Below are positions 11,294-21,513 of a DNA stretch of 64,000 nucleotides, in pieces. The position numbers and the translations under genes were made by a program. The notes beneath the pieces are model-generated. The model saw only the letters and a program-made list of their open reading frames with translations, searched no databases and was not told where the DNA came from. Within the stretch, counting starts at the first letter, position 1. Each line of letters opens with the position of its first letter. Origin of the DNA: Nocardioides daedukensis (GTDB taxonomy: Bacteria > Actinomycetota > Actinomycetes > Propionibacteriales > Nocardioidaceae); assembly GCF_013408415.1 (NCBI RefSeq), contig NZ_JACCAA010000001.1:3658001-3722000 (forward strand). Reading direction: 5' to 3'.

Positions 11294-11898
11294 ACCGTCG
11301 CCTGGTCCTGCTCCGTCACGGCCAGACGTCGTGGAATGTCGCGGGTCGGCTGCAGGGACACCGCGACGTCGAGCTCGACGAGACCGGCCACGACCAGGCA
11401 GCCTCGGTGGCGCCCCGTGTGGCGATGCTGGAACCGGTCGCACTGTGGTCCTCCGACCTGTCGCGAGCGATGCAGACCGCGGCCTACCTGGCCAAGGAGT
11501 GCGAGCTGGAGCCGCGAGCCGACCCGCGATTCCGTGAGGCCGACCTGGGGGAGGCCGCAGGAATCCTCAAGGCCGACTATGCCCACGACAATCCCGAGCT
11601 CTTCGCGGCGCTGATGGCTGGCGACTTCGGCCGGATCGCGGGGGCCGAGGACTTCGCGGCGATCCGTGAGCGCTTCGGTGCCGGACTGCAGGACGTGCTC
11701 GCTGATCTGGGGCAGGGCCAGACTGCCGTGGTGGTGACGCACGGCAGCGCACTCAAGGCCGGGATCTGCCACGCGCTCGACTGGCCGGCAGGGGCTGCAG
11801 CGAGTCTTGCCGGGCAGGGGAACTGCCACTGGGCCGTGCTCACCGAGATCGGTGACACGGGCCGGTTCCGCCTTGCCGGATATGACGTCGGGGCCTGA
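11290..11898 (+). CDS. Histidine phosphatase family protein, GpgP-like
   Basis: The 202-residue phosphoglycerate-mutase-like phosphatase has the catalytic motif LLRHGQT with His10 as the phospho-acceptor. A second His sits in VVVTHGSALK near 155. The M. tuberculosis gene in the same place (Rv2419c, after nadD and rsfS) encodes glucosyl-3-phosphoglycerate phosphatase, so that activity is the leading guess from synteny; the sequence alone shows only the broad family. It overlaps rsfS by four bases. Confidence 0.85.
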   Translation: MNRRLVLLRHGQTSWNVAGRLQGHRDVELDETGHDQAASVAPRVAMLEPVALWSSDLSRAMQTAAYLAKECELEPRADPRFREADLGEAAGILKADYAHDNPELFAALMAGDFGRIAGAEDFAAIRERFGAGLQDVLADLGQGQTAVVVTHGSALKAGICHALDWPAGAAASLAGQGNCHWAVLTEIGDTGRFRLAGYDVGA

Positions 11899-11942
11899 TT
11901 CGCTCCTCTTGCCGGTGGCTCCACGCCCGGTCCACCCCCGAT

Positions 11943-11972
11943 TTCACATCGGGCGCGAGTTGTGGCTAAACT
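11943..11972 (+). promoter_or_regulatory. Promoter of tRNA-Ala
   Basis: TTCACA (-35, 11943-11948) and TAAACT (-10, 11967-11972) are spaced by 18 bases, about 35 bases before the mature tRNA. This is one of the few near-consensus housekeeping promoters visible in the window. Confidence 0.65.
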
Positions 11973-12006
11973 TCCGCACGTTGCTCAGCCGCAAGGCAAG
12001 AGCAAT

Positions 12007-12079
12007 GGGGCTGTGGCGCAGCTGGTAGCGCACCTGCATGGCATGCAGGGGGTCAGGGGTTCGAGTCCCCTCAGCTCCA
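12007..12079 (+). tRNA. tRNA-Ala (anticodon GGC)
   Basis: A 73-base cloverleaf with all arms. The acceptor stem GGGGCTG/CAGCTCC contains the G3:U70 pair that identifies alanine tRNAs. The anticodon loop is ATGGCAT with anticodon GGC, the T loop is TTCGAGT and the discriminator base is A. The CCA end is not encoded (CCG follows). Confidence 0.97.
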
Positions 12080-12086
12080 CCGAAGA

Positions 12087-12117
12087 AAGAACTCCCGATC
12101 ATGGATCGGGAGTTCTT
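12087..12117 (+). terminator. Terminator after tRNA-Ala
   Basis: AAGAACTCCCGATC and its exact complement flank a three-base ATG loop (14 pairs), starting eight bases after the tRNA. There is little T run. Confidence 0.75.
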
Positions 12118-12192
12118 CGCATTTGCCCCACACCGGCGACACCGGGGTGGGGCCGGCTGCATGGGGTTGCTTCCTTCGGGCAGAATGGCCCC

Positions 12193-12711
12193 ATGGCCGA
12201 TGCACAGGAGCAAGTTGTCCGCGATGTCACCCCCGACGGTGGAGTCGTGGTCGGTGACGACGGCTCCAAGGCCGCCTCCCTGGCGGTGCGCTTCGCCGTC
12301 GAGGAAGCAGCACGACGCGGCGCCACGCTGCACGTCGTACGCGCCTGGACGATCATGACCTGCGTGCGCCCCGACGACGTGCCGATGGGCATCACTCCCT
12401 CCCTGCTCGAGATGGAGGCCTCGACCCTCACCGCCGAGCGGGCCCGGGTCGAGAAGATCGTCGGCGACGCACAGGTCACCGCAGAGGTCCACGTGGCCTA
12501 CTCGCCCTCGGCGCAGTCGCTGATCAAGGCCTCGGAGACCGCCGACGTGCTCGTCGTCGGCAGCCGCGGTCGCGGCGGATTCAAGACCCTCGTGCTCGGG
12601 TCGGTGGCCGACCAGTGCGTCCAGCACGCGCAGTGCCCGGTCATCGTCGTACGCAACTGGGGCAACATCGAGAAGGCGTTCACCGAGCAGGACGCGGTCA
12701 CCGAAGCCTGA
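12193..12711 (+). CDS. Universal stress protein (UspA family)
   Basis: The 172-residue single-domain Usp protein has the ATP-binding pattern GSRGRGGFKTLVLGSVADQCVQHAQCPVIVV (given here as G-S-R-G-R-G-G then G-S-V near residues 130-145) and an N-terminal VVVGDDGSKAA strand. The usual Asp of the first strand is present (GDDGS). Such proteins bind ATP and accumulate under starvation or dormancy stress. CAGAAT at 12181-12186 lies 12 bases before the ATG, suggesting a leaderless mRNA. It is separate from the tRNA by the terminator. Confidence 0.88.
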   Translation: MADAQEQVVRDVTPDGGVVVGDDGSKAASLAVRFAVEEAARRGATLHVVRAWTIMTCVRPDDVPMGITPSLLEMEASTLTAERARVEKIVGDAQVTAEVHVAYSPSAQSLIKASETADVLVVGSRGRGGFKTLVLGSVADQCVQHAQCPVIVVRNWGNIEKAFTEQDAVTEA

Positions 12712-12726
12712 GTCCGGTTCATCGGG

Positions 12727-13197
12727 TCAGGGGTGCGACCGGTCGGTGACCAAGCGCCTCAGCTCGGGAGTCACCTCCACGTCGGAGGCCGTCACCACGG
12801 CCCGGACGATGCGCACGCCCTGGATGATCTCCTCCGGCAGGAACGGTGCCTCATCCCCGACGGAGGGCAGCGAGGCCACCGGGTGCTCGGTGATACGCCG
12901 ACGGATCGCTGACTCGATGAGGTCGACGGTCTCCCCGCCGACTGACCCGACTGCTGGCCCGCTGCCTGGTCCGACAACTGGCCCGAGGACTGGCCCGTGA
13001 CGGGACCCCACGCCGGCGAGCTCGACCACGACCTCCACCTCGAGTCGCGCGGTGACGCCGTCGGAGGTGTTGGCACGGGACACGGTCCACAGGCGTTGCG
13101 GTTCGTTGACCGGCACCTTGTGCCGGGTGGCGAGCAGACCGACCACGACACCGATCACGACGACGGCGGCGGCCCCGACGATCCACGGCTCGGGCAT
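12727..13197 (-). CDS. Membrane-anchored protein with Gly-Pro repeat, unknown
   Basis: The 156-residue protein starts with a transmembrane helix (about 5-24). It has a beta-like middle (VTARLEVEVVVELAG), then a low-complexity GP-rich stretch (about 70-86, repeating GPVxGP) and an acidic/helical end. No family is recognised. The Gly-Pro stretch comes from an internal short DNA repeat (CTGGCCCG-like units near 12950-13000), which may vary in length between strains. It converges on the universal stress protein gene. Confidence 0.6.
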   Translation of the reverse strand: MPEPWIVGAAAVVVIGVVVGLLATRHKVPVNEPQRLWTVSRANTSDGVTARLEVEVVVELAGVGSRHGPVLGPVVGPGSGPAVGSVGGETVDLIESAIRRRITEHPVASLPSVGDEAPFLPEEIIQGVRIVRAVVTASDVEVTPELRRLVTDRSHP

Positions 13198-13329
13198 CGC
13201 GACCTCCTTCGACTCTGTGCTCGGGACCCCTCAGACGGACAGGGGTGGGATCCTCACACCATCAAGTGTGCTCGGCAGACATGCCGGATCCCATGGGTTG
13301 CCAAGCCCACTTTCTGGCACAGTGACGGC

Positions 13330-14325
13330 ATGCTCCGGACCCACGGCTTCTCCCTGTCCTCGCGGGTGATCCTGGTCAACGGGGTGCTGTTCGCCCTGGG
13401 CACCGCACTGTTGGCGTTCTCACCCGCGAGCGTCTCGCCCGAGCCGCTGCTCTCCGAGGTGGTCGTGCTGCTGGTCGGACTGAGCGTGATGATCCTGGCC
13501 AACTCCCTGCTGGTGCGCAGCATGCTCCGACCGTTGGAACAGCTCTCGCACGACCTGGACCGGGCTCGCTCGACCGAGCCCATCGCCAAGGTTCCGGTGG
13601 CCAGGGCGGGGATCGCCCGCCAGCTGGCAACGGCCGTGAACGACCTGCTCGCCCGGATCGAGATCGGGCGCAAGGAGAGCCAGCTGGCCGCGCTCGCTGC
13701 GCAGGAAGCCGAGCGGGCCCGGATCGCGCAGGAGCTGCACGACAGCGTGGGACAGAGCCTCACGGTCGTGCTGCTCGAGCTGAAGGCGGTCGCAGGCCGG
13801 GTCGACGCCGATGCGCAGCTCTCGCTCGAAGGCACGCGTGAGACCGTGCGGGCCAGCCTCGACGAGGTCCGCACGGTGGCCCGCCAGCTCCGACCGCACG
13901 TCCTCGAGGACCTGGGACTGCGCAGCGCGCTGGCCTCACTGACGACCAAGCTGTTCTCGGAGCGGACCCATGTCGAGCGGGGGATCGCGCCGGGGCTGCC
14001 CGAGCTCGACGACCATGTCGAGCTGGTGATCTTCCGGGTCGCGCAGGAGGCGTTGACCAACGTGGCGCGCCATGCCCACGCCTCGACCGTCGACCTCAGG
14101 CTCAGCAAGGTAGGGAACTCCGTGGTCCTCCTCGTGGAGGACGACGGCCTCGGCATCGCGCCCGGGGTCCGGGGGACCGGCATCCGCGGGATGGAGGAAC
14201 GGGCCGCGCTGGTCGACGCGACACTTGAGGTCACTCGTCGCGAGGGCAGGGGAACCCGGGTCCGGCTGGCGGTCCCGATCGGCGACACGACTGAGCGGGC
14301 CGATGGGGCCGGGGAGGTGCGATGA
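13330..14325 (+). CDS. Two-component sensor histidine kinase (HisKA_3 type)
   Basis: The 331-residue kinase has two N-terminal transmembrane helices (about 10-30 and 37-57), a short linker/HAMP-like part, then the HisKA_3 dimerisation domain with ELHDSVGQSL; His137 is the predicted phosphorylation site. The HATPase domain has NVARHAHAS (N box), DDGLGI (G1) and GTGIRGMEERA (G2). The sensor part between the helices is only a few residues, so it may sense in or near the membrane. CACAGT at 13318-13323 fits a leaderless start at the ATG. It overlaps the response regulator gene by four bases. Confidence 0.92.
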   Translation: MLRTHGFSLSSRVILVNGVLFALGTALLAFSPASVSPEPLLSEVVVLLVGLSVMILANSLLVRSMLRPLEQLSHDLDRARSTEPIAKVPVARAGIARQLATAVNDLLARIEIGRKESQLAALAAQEAERARIAQELHDSVGQSLTVVLLELKAVAGRVDADAQLSLEGTRETVRASLDEVRTVARQLRPHVLEDLGLRSALASLTTKLFSERTHVERGIAPGLPELDDHVELVIFRVAQEALTNVARHAHASTVDLRLSKVGNSVVLLVEDDGLGIAPGVRGTGIRGMEERAALVDATLEVTRREGRGTRVRLAVPIGDTTERADGAGEVR

Positions 14326-14984
14326 GCACGGAGCGAGCCGCTGCGCGCATCCTGCTGGCCGACGACCATGCACTCGTACGCCGCGGCGTACGGATGATCC
14401 TCGAGCAGGAGCCCGACCTGGTCGTGGTGGCCGAGGCTGGCGACGGTGCCGAGGCCGTGCAGCTGCTGCGCACCACCGAGGTGGACCTGGTCATCCTCGA
14501 CGTCGCCATGCCGCGGATGACCGGGCTGCAGGCTGCTCGAGAGATCGCCCGACGCAGGGAGCCGCCACGGATGCTGATGCTCTCGATGCACGACAACGAG
14601 CAGTACTTCTTCGAGTCCCTGCGCGTCGGTGCCAGCGGCTACGTGTTGAAGTCAGTTGCCGACCGTGACCTGGTGGACGCCTGTCGCGCGGCCCTGAGAG
14701 GCGACTCGTTCCTCTATCCCGGGGCCGAGTCGACGCTGGTGCGTGACTACCTCGAGCGCTTGCGACGTGGGGAGAAGCTGCCCAGTGCGGTGCTGACCCC
14801 ACGCGAGGACGAGGTGGTCAAGCTGATCGCCGAGGGCTACCTGACCCGTGAGATCGCGGGAGAGCTGGGGATCAGCCCGAAGACCGTCGAGCGGCACCGG
14901 GAGAACGTGCTCGCCAAGCTGGGCATGCGCGATCGCACCGAGCTGACCCGCTACGCCGTACGTGTCGGGCTGATCGAGCCCTGA
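14322..14984 (+). CDS. LuxR/NarL-family response regulator
   Basis: The 220-residue regulator has a receiver domain (about 8-125) with acidic pocket ADDH and phospho-acceptor Asp60 in LVILDVAMPRM, Lys in YVLKSV, and a C-terminal LuxR helix-turn-helix (about 153-215; LTPREDEVVKLIAEGY ... ISPKTVERHRENVLAKL). Its start overlaps the kinase stop (ATGA), so the two form a cognate pair. Target genes cannot be read from the sequence. Confidence 0.94.
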   Translation: MSTERAAARILLADDHALVRRGVRMILEQEPDLVVVAEAGDGAEAVQLLRTTEVDLVILDVAMPRMTGLQAAREIARRREPPRMLMLSMHDNEQYFFESLRVGASGYVLKSVADRDLVDACRAALRGDSFLYPGAESTLVRDYLERLRRGEKLPSAVLTPREDEVVKLIAEGYLTREIAGELGISPKTVERHRENVLAKLGMRDRTELTRYAVRVGLIEP

Positions 14985-15000
14985 GGCACGCGCCCGCGGA

Positions 15001-15762
15001 TCAGGCGATCGTCATACCACCGTCGACGGGGAGCACCTGGCCGGTGATGTAGCCCGCCGCGGGGGAGGCGAGGAAGACCGCCGTGGCGGCCAGCTCGCGA
15101 GGATCACCCTTGCGTCCCGAGGGGATGCGTGTCTGCTGTGCCTCGAGGTAGCCCGGAGGGTATTGGTCGGTCATCTCGCTGGTGAAGAAGCCCGGCGCGA
15201 TCGAGTTGACCCTGATGCCCTTGCGACCCGTCCACTGCTGGGCGAGGTCACGGGTCAGGCCGTTGAGACCGGCCTTGCTCGCGGCGTACGCCGCCTGGGG
15301 GAGCCCGGCAGTGGTGAGGCCCAGGACCGAGCTGATGTTGATGATCGAGCTGCCCTGCCCCATCACCCGACCGCAGGCCTGCGCCATCCAGTAGCAACCG
15401 TTGAGGTTCACGTCGATGACCTGGGTGAACTGCTCCACCGTCTCGTGCGTCGCCGGAACGGCGGTGCCGACGCCGGCGTTGTTGACGAGGATGTCGACCC
15501 GACCGAACTCGGCCATCGCCGCGTCCACGAGGGCCTGGCACTGGGCCTGGTCGGCGACGTCGGTGGCCACGGTGAGGACTCGACGACCGCTGTCGCGGAC
15601 CAGTTGCGCGGTGTCCTCGAGGCGGTCGACGCGGCGGGCGCCGAGCACGATGTCGGCGCCCGCTTCGGCGAATCCTTGGGCGAATGCGACGCCCAGCCCA
15701 CTCGAAGCACCGGTGACGACGGCAACCTTGCCGTCCAGACGGAACATGTCAGTGACAGTCAT
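15001..15762 (-). CDS. SDR-family oxidoreductase
   Basis: The 253-residue classical short-chain dehydrogenase has the cofactor motif TGASSGLG, NNAG, the catalytic Ser of INISSV and YxxxK (AYAASKAG). The Arg after the first strand (GARRVDR) suggests NADP(H) preference. Substrate is unknown; 3-oxoacyl or polyol-type reductases are the nearest. TATAGT at 15770-15775 lies seven bases before the ATG, which favours this start over a GTG nine bases upstream (15771). It converges on the response regulator gene. Confidence 0.88.
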   Translation of the reverse strand: MTVTDMFRLDGKVAVVTGASSGLGVAFAQGFAEAGADIVLGARRVDRLEDTAQLVRDSGRRVLTVATDVADQAQCQALVDAAMAEFGRVDILVNNAGVGTAVPATHETVEQFTQVIDVNLNGCYWMAQACGRVMGQGSSIINISSVLGLTTAGLPQAAYAASKAGLNGLTRDLAQQWTGRKGIRVNSIAPGFFTSEMTDQYPPGYLEAQQTRIPSGRKGDPRELAATAVFLASPAAGYITGQVLPVDGGMTIA

Positions 15763-15779
15763 GGGCGTCACTATAGGAC

Positions 15780-16430
15780 TCAGCGCCAGGTCAGCGGCTT
15801 GCCGTCGAACTGGTCGTAGTCGGTGTCGCTGTCGCTGTACATCGCACCGTCCACCTTGGCGCCGGTGCTGACGATCTGGGTGGTGCAGCTCTCGACGGTG
15901 TCACCGGGCTTGGCGTCGGACTCGAAGTTCTCGTCCTCGCACGGCGTGAAGGTGCCGAAGTTGATCAGCGGGCTGGCGCCGCGGTCGCCACTGAGGCCGT
16001 CGATGTCGGTGGCGGGGTCATAACCGCCCGCCTCACCCGAGACCAGCTCGCCGGTGACCTTGACGTAGAACGGCGCCAGCGTGTTGATGTCCTGCTTGAG
16101 CTTCAGGTCCGCGAGGTCGGCGCTCTTGCCCTCGACGATCTCGGTGACGGTCAGCTTCACGGTGATCTCGGTCTTGGCATACATCGTGGTGACCACGGCG
16201 GTGTCGCCGATCTTGAGTTCGGTGCCGGCGGGGGTGTTCTCTGCCGTCTCGACCGGGGCCGCGCTGGTGGCCGCCTCGGTGGGGGTGGCCTCCTCGGTCG
16301 GAGTCGTCTCGGTGGGGCTCGGCTCCTTGGTGGGCTCGTTGTCCGACGAGTCGGAGTCATCGCTGCCGCACGCCGAGAGCGAGAAGAGGACGAGGGTGGC
16401 GGCGGTGGCGATTCCGAAACGGTTCTTCAT
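15780..16430 (-). CDS. Exported lipoprotein with acidic/Thr-rich linker
   Basis: The 216-residue protein has a lipoprotein signal peptide with the lipobox LSAC (Cys20), then about 40 residues of Ser/Thr/Glu/Pro-rich linker and a beta-rich C-terminal domain (from about residue 60). Four Cys in the mature part may form disulfides (CEDENF, ESCTTQ). It resembles actinobacterial extracellular immunoglobulin-like lipoproteins, but no function is assigned. Start ATG is preceded by GGGAGC. It is divergent from the leuS leader region. Confidence 0.75.
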   Translation of the reverse strand: MKNRFGIATAATLVLFSLSACGSDDSDSSDNEPTKEPSPTETTPTEEATPTEAATSAAPVETAENTPAGTELKIGDTAVVTTMYAKTEITVKLTVTEIVEGKSADLADLKLKQDINTLAPFYVKVTGELVSGEAGGYDPATDIDGLSGDRGASPLINFGTFTPCEDENFESDAKPGDTVESCTTQIVSTGAKVDGAMYSDSDTDYDQFDGKPLTWR

Positions 16431-16584
16431 GATGCTCCCTGTGTTGATTGGCTGTGACAACCTCATGCCCCGGCATGTCCCGGAGCAAACCCGCTGACCA
16501 CCTGTTGTCGGAACACGGCTCGTCGGATGGGGCCGCTGCTCTGCTGCTGGTTCTGCTGCTGGTGGGCTGACCGTTCCGCTGCGC

Positions 16585-16590
16585 TATCAT
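16585..16590 (+). promoter_or_regulatory. -10 element of the leuS leader transcript
   Basis: TATCAT lies with its last base seven bases before the ATG of the leader peptide, so the predicted transcription start is the first base of that ATG. No good -35 is seen at the standard distance. A CTG-rich stretch (about 16533-16565) lies just upstream. Confidence 0.6.
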
Positions 16591-16596
16591 CGGGCC

Positions 16597-16632
16597 ATGC
16601 GGAACCTGCTCCTTCTTGACCAGCCGCGCTGA
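16597..16632 (+). CDS. Leucine leader peptide upstream of leuS
   Basis: An 11-codon frame encodes [11 protein letters not shown], with four Leu codons in a row (CTG CTC CTT CTT), two of them CTT, which is rare in this GC-rich DNA. It has no ribosome site, and the promoter places the transcript start on the ATG, so it is probably translated as a leaderless mRNA. Followed within 22 bases by an intrinsic terminator, it has the layout of an amino-acid attenuator: slow translation of Leu codons when charged tRNA-Leu is scarce would let transcription continue into leuS. Confidence 0.8.
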   Translation: MRNLLLLDQPR

Positions 16633-16677
16633 TCAACCTGACCAGCGTGGCCGCCCTCCTGCCCGGAGGGTTTTTTT
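16623..16677 (+). terminator. leuS attenuator: alternative hairpin and intrinsic terminator
   Basis: Hairpin one: GCCGCGCTG (16623-16631) pairs with CAGCGTGGC (16643-16651), nine pairs with one G-U. It overlaps the leader stop codon at 16630-16632. Hairpin two: CCCTCC (16654-16659) pairs with GGAGGG (16665-16670), followed by seven T (16671-16677), the clearest intrinsic terminator in the window. A candidate antiterminator is AACCT (16635-16639) with GGGTT (16668-16672), which would break the terminator stem. The pairing that wins in vivo is not provable from sequence. Confidence 0.8.
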
Positions 16678-16744
16678 GTGCCCGGCGCCGTGTGTGGGTG
16701 ACGGGCGAGGCGGAGCAGACGCACGTGACGACGAGGAGAACACG

Positions 16745-19255
<2,511 letters not shown>

Positions 19256-19283
19256 TCTGCGCGCACCCGCTAGGATCCGCAGC

Positions 19284-20246
19284 ATGGCTCACGGTCGGAC
19301 AGTCGTCGTCACCGACTCCACTGCATCACTGCCCGCAGAGGTGGCAGGACGCGATGACGTGATGGTCATCCCGCTGCAGGTCGTGATCGGGGCCAACTCC
19401 TATGACGAGGGCATCGACGAGGGCGCGAACCCCGAGATGGTGGCCGCGGCGCTCAAGGCATTCACCCCGGTGTCGACCTCGCGGCCGTCGCCGGCGGTGA
19501 TGCTCGACGTCTACGAGAAGCTCGCGGCCGAGGGCGTCACCGAGATCGTCTCGGTGCACCTGTCCGGCGAGATGAGCGGCACCTTCGACTCGGCGCACGT
19601 GGCCTCGGGCCAGGCGTCGATCCCGGTGCACGCGGTCGACTCCCGGCAGGTGGGGCCCGCGACCGGGTACGGCGTACGCGCGGCGTTGGCAGTCCTCGAG
19701 GCAGGTGGGACCGCAGCCGAGGCAGCCGAGGCCGCGCAGGAGCGGGCGGAGGCCTGCACCTCGCTGTTCTACGTCGACACCTTGGAATACCTGCGCCGCG
19801 GCGGACGTGTCGGCGGCCTGGCTGCCCTGCTCGGCAGTGCCCTGGCCGTCAAGCCGTTGCTGCGCATCGAGAACGGGCGGATCGACTCGTTCGAGAAGGT
19901 ACGCACGGCCGGTCGCGCGCTGGCGCGCCTCGAGGACCTGGCCGTCGAGGCCGCCGGCGAGGATCTCGTCGAGGTGACCGTCGCCCACTTGGCCAGCCCG
20001 GACCGGGCCGCCCAGCTCGCGACCAAGGTCACCCCACGGGTCCAGCTCGCCGAGCCGGTCCGCACCACCGAGCTCGGCGCCGTACTGGGAGCCCACGTCG
20101 GCCCCGGGATGGCCGCGATCTGCATCGCCCCCGCGCTTCCGGGTGCCGTGCCGCTGACCGACGCCGAAGAACAAGCCGGCGATGACCTCGCGCCCGACGC
20201 AGACGACGCAGAATCAAACGACGCAGGTTCAGACAGCACAACCTGA
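19284..20246 (+). CDS. DegV family fatty-acid-binding protein
   Basis: The 320-residue DegV/FakB-like protein binds a fatty acid, and in other bacteria presents it to the kinase FakA. The N-terminal VVVTDSTASLPAEV, the STSRPSPAVMLDVYE segment, the SGEMSGTF loop and YLRRGGRVGG (near 170) are family signatures. The last 30 residues are an acidic low-complexity tail. TAGGAT at 19271-19276 fits a near-leaderless start. Downstream lies a three-copy tandem repeat before comEA. Confidence 0.88.
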   Translation: MAHGRTVVVTDSTASLPAEVAGRDDVMVIPLQVVIGANSYDEGIDEGANPEMVAAALKAFTPVSTSRPSPAVMLDVYEKLAAEGVTEIVSVHLSGEMSGTFDSAHVASGQASIPVHAVDSRQVGPATGYGVRAALAVLEAGGTAAEAAEAAQERAEACTSLFYVDTLEYLRRGGRVGGLAALLGSALAVKPLLRIENGRIDSFEKVRTAGRALARLEDLAVEAAGEDLVEVTVAHLASPDRAAQLATKVTPRVQLAEPVRTTELGAVLGAHVGPGMAAICIAPALPGAVPLTDAEEQAGDDLAPDADDAESNDAGSDSTT

Positions 20247-20249
20247 CGC

Positions 20250-20341
20250 CGACCCGGCAGTTGTTGACGCCCCCCGCGTCGTCGACCCGTCAGTTGTTGA
20301 CGCCCTCGCGTCGTCGACCCGGCAGTTGTTGACGCCTGTCC
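20250..20341 (+). repeat. Tandem CAGTTGTTGACGC repeat, three units (locus 1)
   Basis: CAGTTGTTGACGC occurs at 20258, 20291 and 20323 (spacing 33 and 32), each preceded by GACCCGG or GACCCGT. A fourth, decayed copy (CCGGAGGCAGTTGG) follows near 20350. The array lies between the degV stop and the comEA promoter. The same core recurs at 34753, 37387 and 62270. Confidence 0.85.
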
Positions 20342-20442
20342 GGGCCACCCGGAGGCAGTTGGCTGCGCGCGTTCGAGGCGGTTGTCCACAGGCCGGAGGT
20401 GACCCCCTTTCGCGGGCCCAGCCCACTGCCTACGGTCAGCGC

Positions 20443-21513
20443 ATGCGTTCGAGAGGACAGTCCCCAGCACACGCCGAGGCAGTGTCGCGTCGGCTCGCAC
20501 TCCTGAGCGCCGAACTGCAGGGCTATCGCGGCGCCCAGGCCAACGAGACCCCGACGAGGACACCCGGATCGGTCGACCCCGAGATCTCGGAGGAGGACGT
20601 CGATGACGACGGCGCGTGGGCGATGGGCGAGCTGGTGCCGTTCCCTCAGGAAGAGGCGCACACACGGATCCGTCGTACCGCCGAGCAACTGCCCGCCGAG
20701 ACCCCCGCTGCAGTGGAGCACCGATTCGAGCTGCCGAGGGCGACTCCACCGGAGGAGAGCACTGGGGAGTCCACTGGGAACACCACGGGGCTGGCACCTC
20801 CGCCGCCGATCCCGCCGGCAGGTAGACACGCGGCCAGGCGCGGTGGCTGGTTGGATGCCTCGGCCTTCCGAGGCAGGGTCTCGCTCAACTCCTCACACGT
20901 CGCCGTGCTGGCCGTGATCGCCGCTGTCGCGATGGCGGTGACCACGTGGTGGGTGCTGCGAGATGACCCCGGGACACCGATCAAGACCACCAACGACGCA
21001 CCCGCACTGGTCAGCGGTGCACCGGGTGAACCTGCTGCGTCCGGTGTGGTGGGACCCGACGGCGCCGCGGCGACGCCCGTCACCGAGCTGGTGGTCGACG
21101 TCTCGGGGAAGGTACGCCGACCCGGCATCGTGATTCTGCCTCCGGGCTCCCGCGTCGTGGATGCCATCAAGGCAGCCGGGGGCATCCGCAAGGGTGCCGA
21201 CCTGACCGGGTTGAACCAGGCTCGCGCGTTGGTCGACGGGGAACAGGTGGTCGTGGGTGTCCCGCCGCCACCCGGCCAAGCCGCGTCGGCCGCACCCGCC
21301 CCCGGGCAACCGGGGTCCGGTGATCTGGTCAACCTCAACACCGCCACCGCGTCACAACTCGAGGAGCTCCCCGGCGTGGGCCCGGTGACCGCCCAGGCGA
21401 TCGTGGGCTGGCGGGAGAGCAACGGCGGCTTCCGAGCGGTGGACCAACTCCTGGAGGTGGACGGAATCGGTGAGAAGACCCTCGCCCAGCTCGCTCCGCA
21501 CGTCACTGTCTGA
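20443..21513 (+). CDS. comEA: ComEA-like helix-hairpin-helix DNA-binding protein
   Basis: The 356-residue protein has a long Pro/Glu-rich cytoplasmic N-terminus, one transmembrane helix (about 157-176), an SLBB domain (VVDVSGKVRRPGIV and following, near 230-280) and a C-terminal double helix-hairpin-helix (LVNLNTATASQLEELPGVGP and after) that binds double-stranded DNA. It is the DNA receptor of the uptake machinery with ComEC. TACGGT at 20431-20436 is 12 bases before the ATG (leaderless). The stop overlaps comEC by one base. Confidence 0.9.
   Translation: MRSRGQSPAHAEAVSRRLALLSAELQGYRGAQANETPTRTPGSVDPEISEEDVDDDGAWAMGELVPFPQEEAHTRIRRTAEQLPAETPAAVEHRFELPRATPPEESTGESTGNTTGLAPPPPIPPAGRHAARRGGWLDASAFRGRVSLNSSHVAVLAVIAAVAMAVTTWWVLRDDPGTPIKTTNDAPALVSGAPGEPAASGVVGPDGAAATPVTELVVDVSGKVRRPGIVILPPGSRVVDAIKAAGGIRKGADLTGLNQARALVDGEQVVVGVPPPPGQAASAAPAPGQPGSGDLVNLNTATASQLEELPGVGPVTAQAIVGWRESNGGFRAVDQLLEVDGIGEKTLAQLAPHVTV

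Noticed and set aside
16533..16570. Leucine-rich frame (Leu-Leu-Leu-Val-Leu-Leu-Leu) upstream of leuS
   Set aside because: The frame has no ATG or GTG start nearby (only TTG/CTG far upstream) and ends before the predicted promoter of the real leader peptide, so it is taken as a CTG-rich upstream sequence.
20250..20341. CRISPR array at the tandem repeat loci
   Set aside because: Units are adjacent, without unique spacers of constant length, and no cas genes are in the window.
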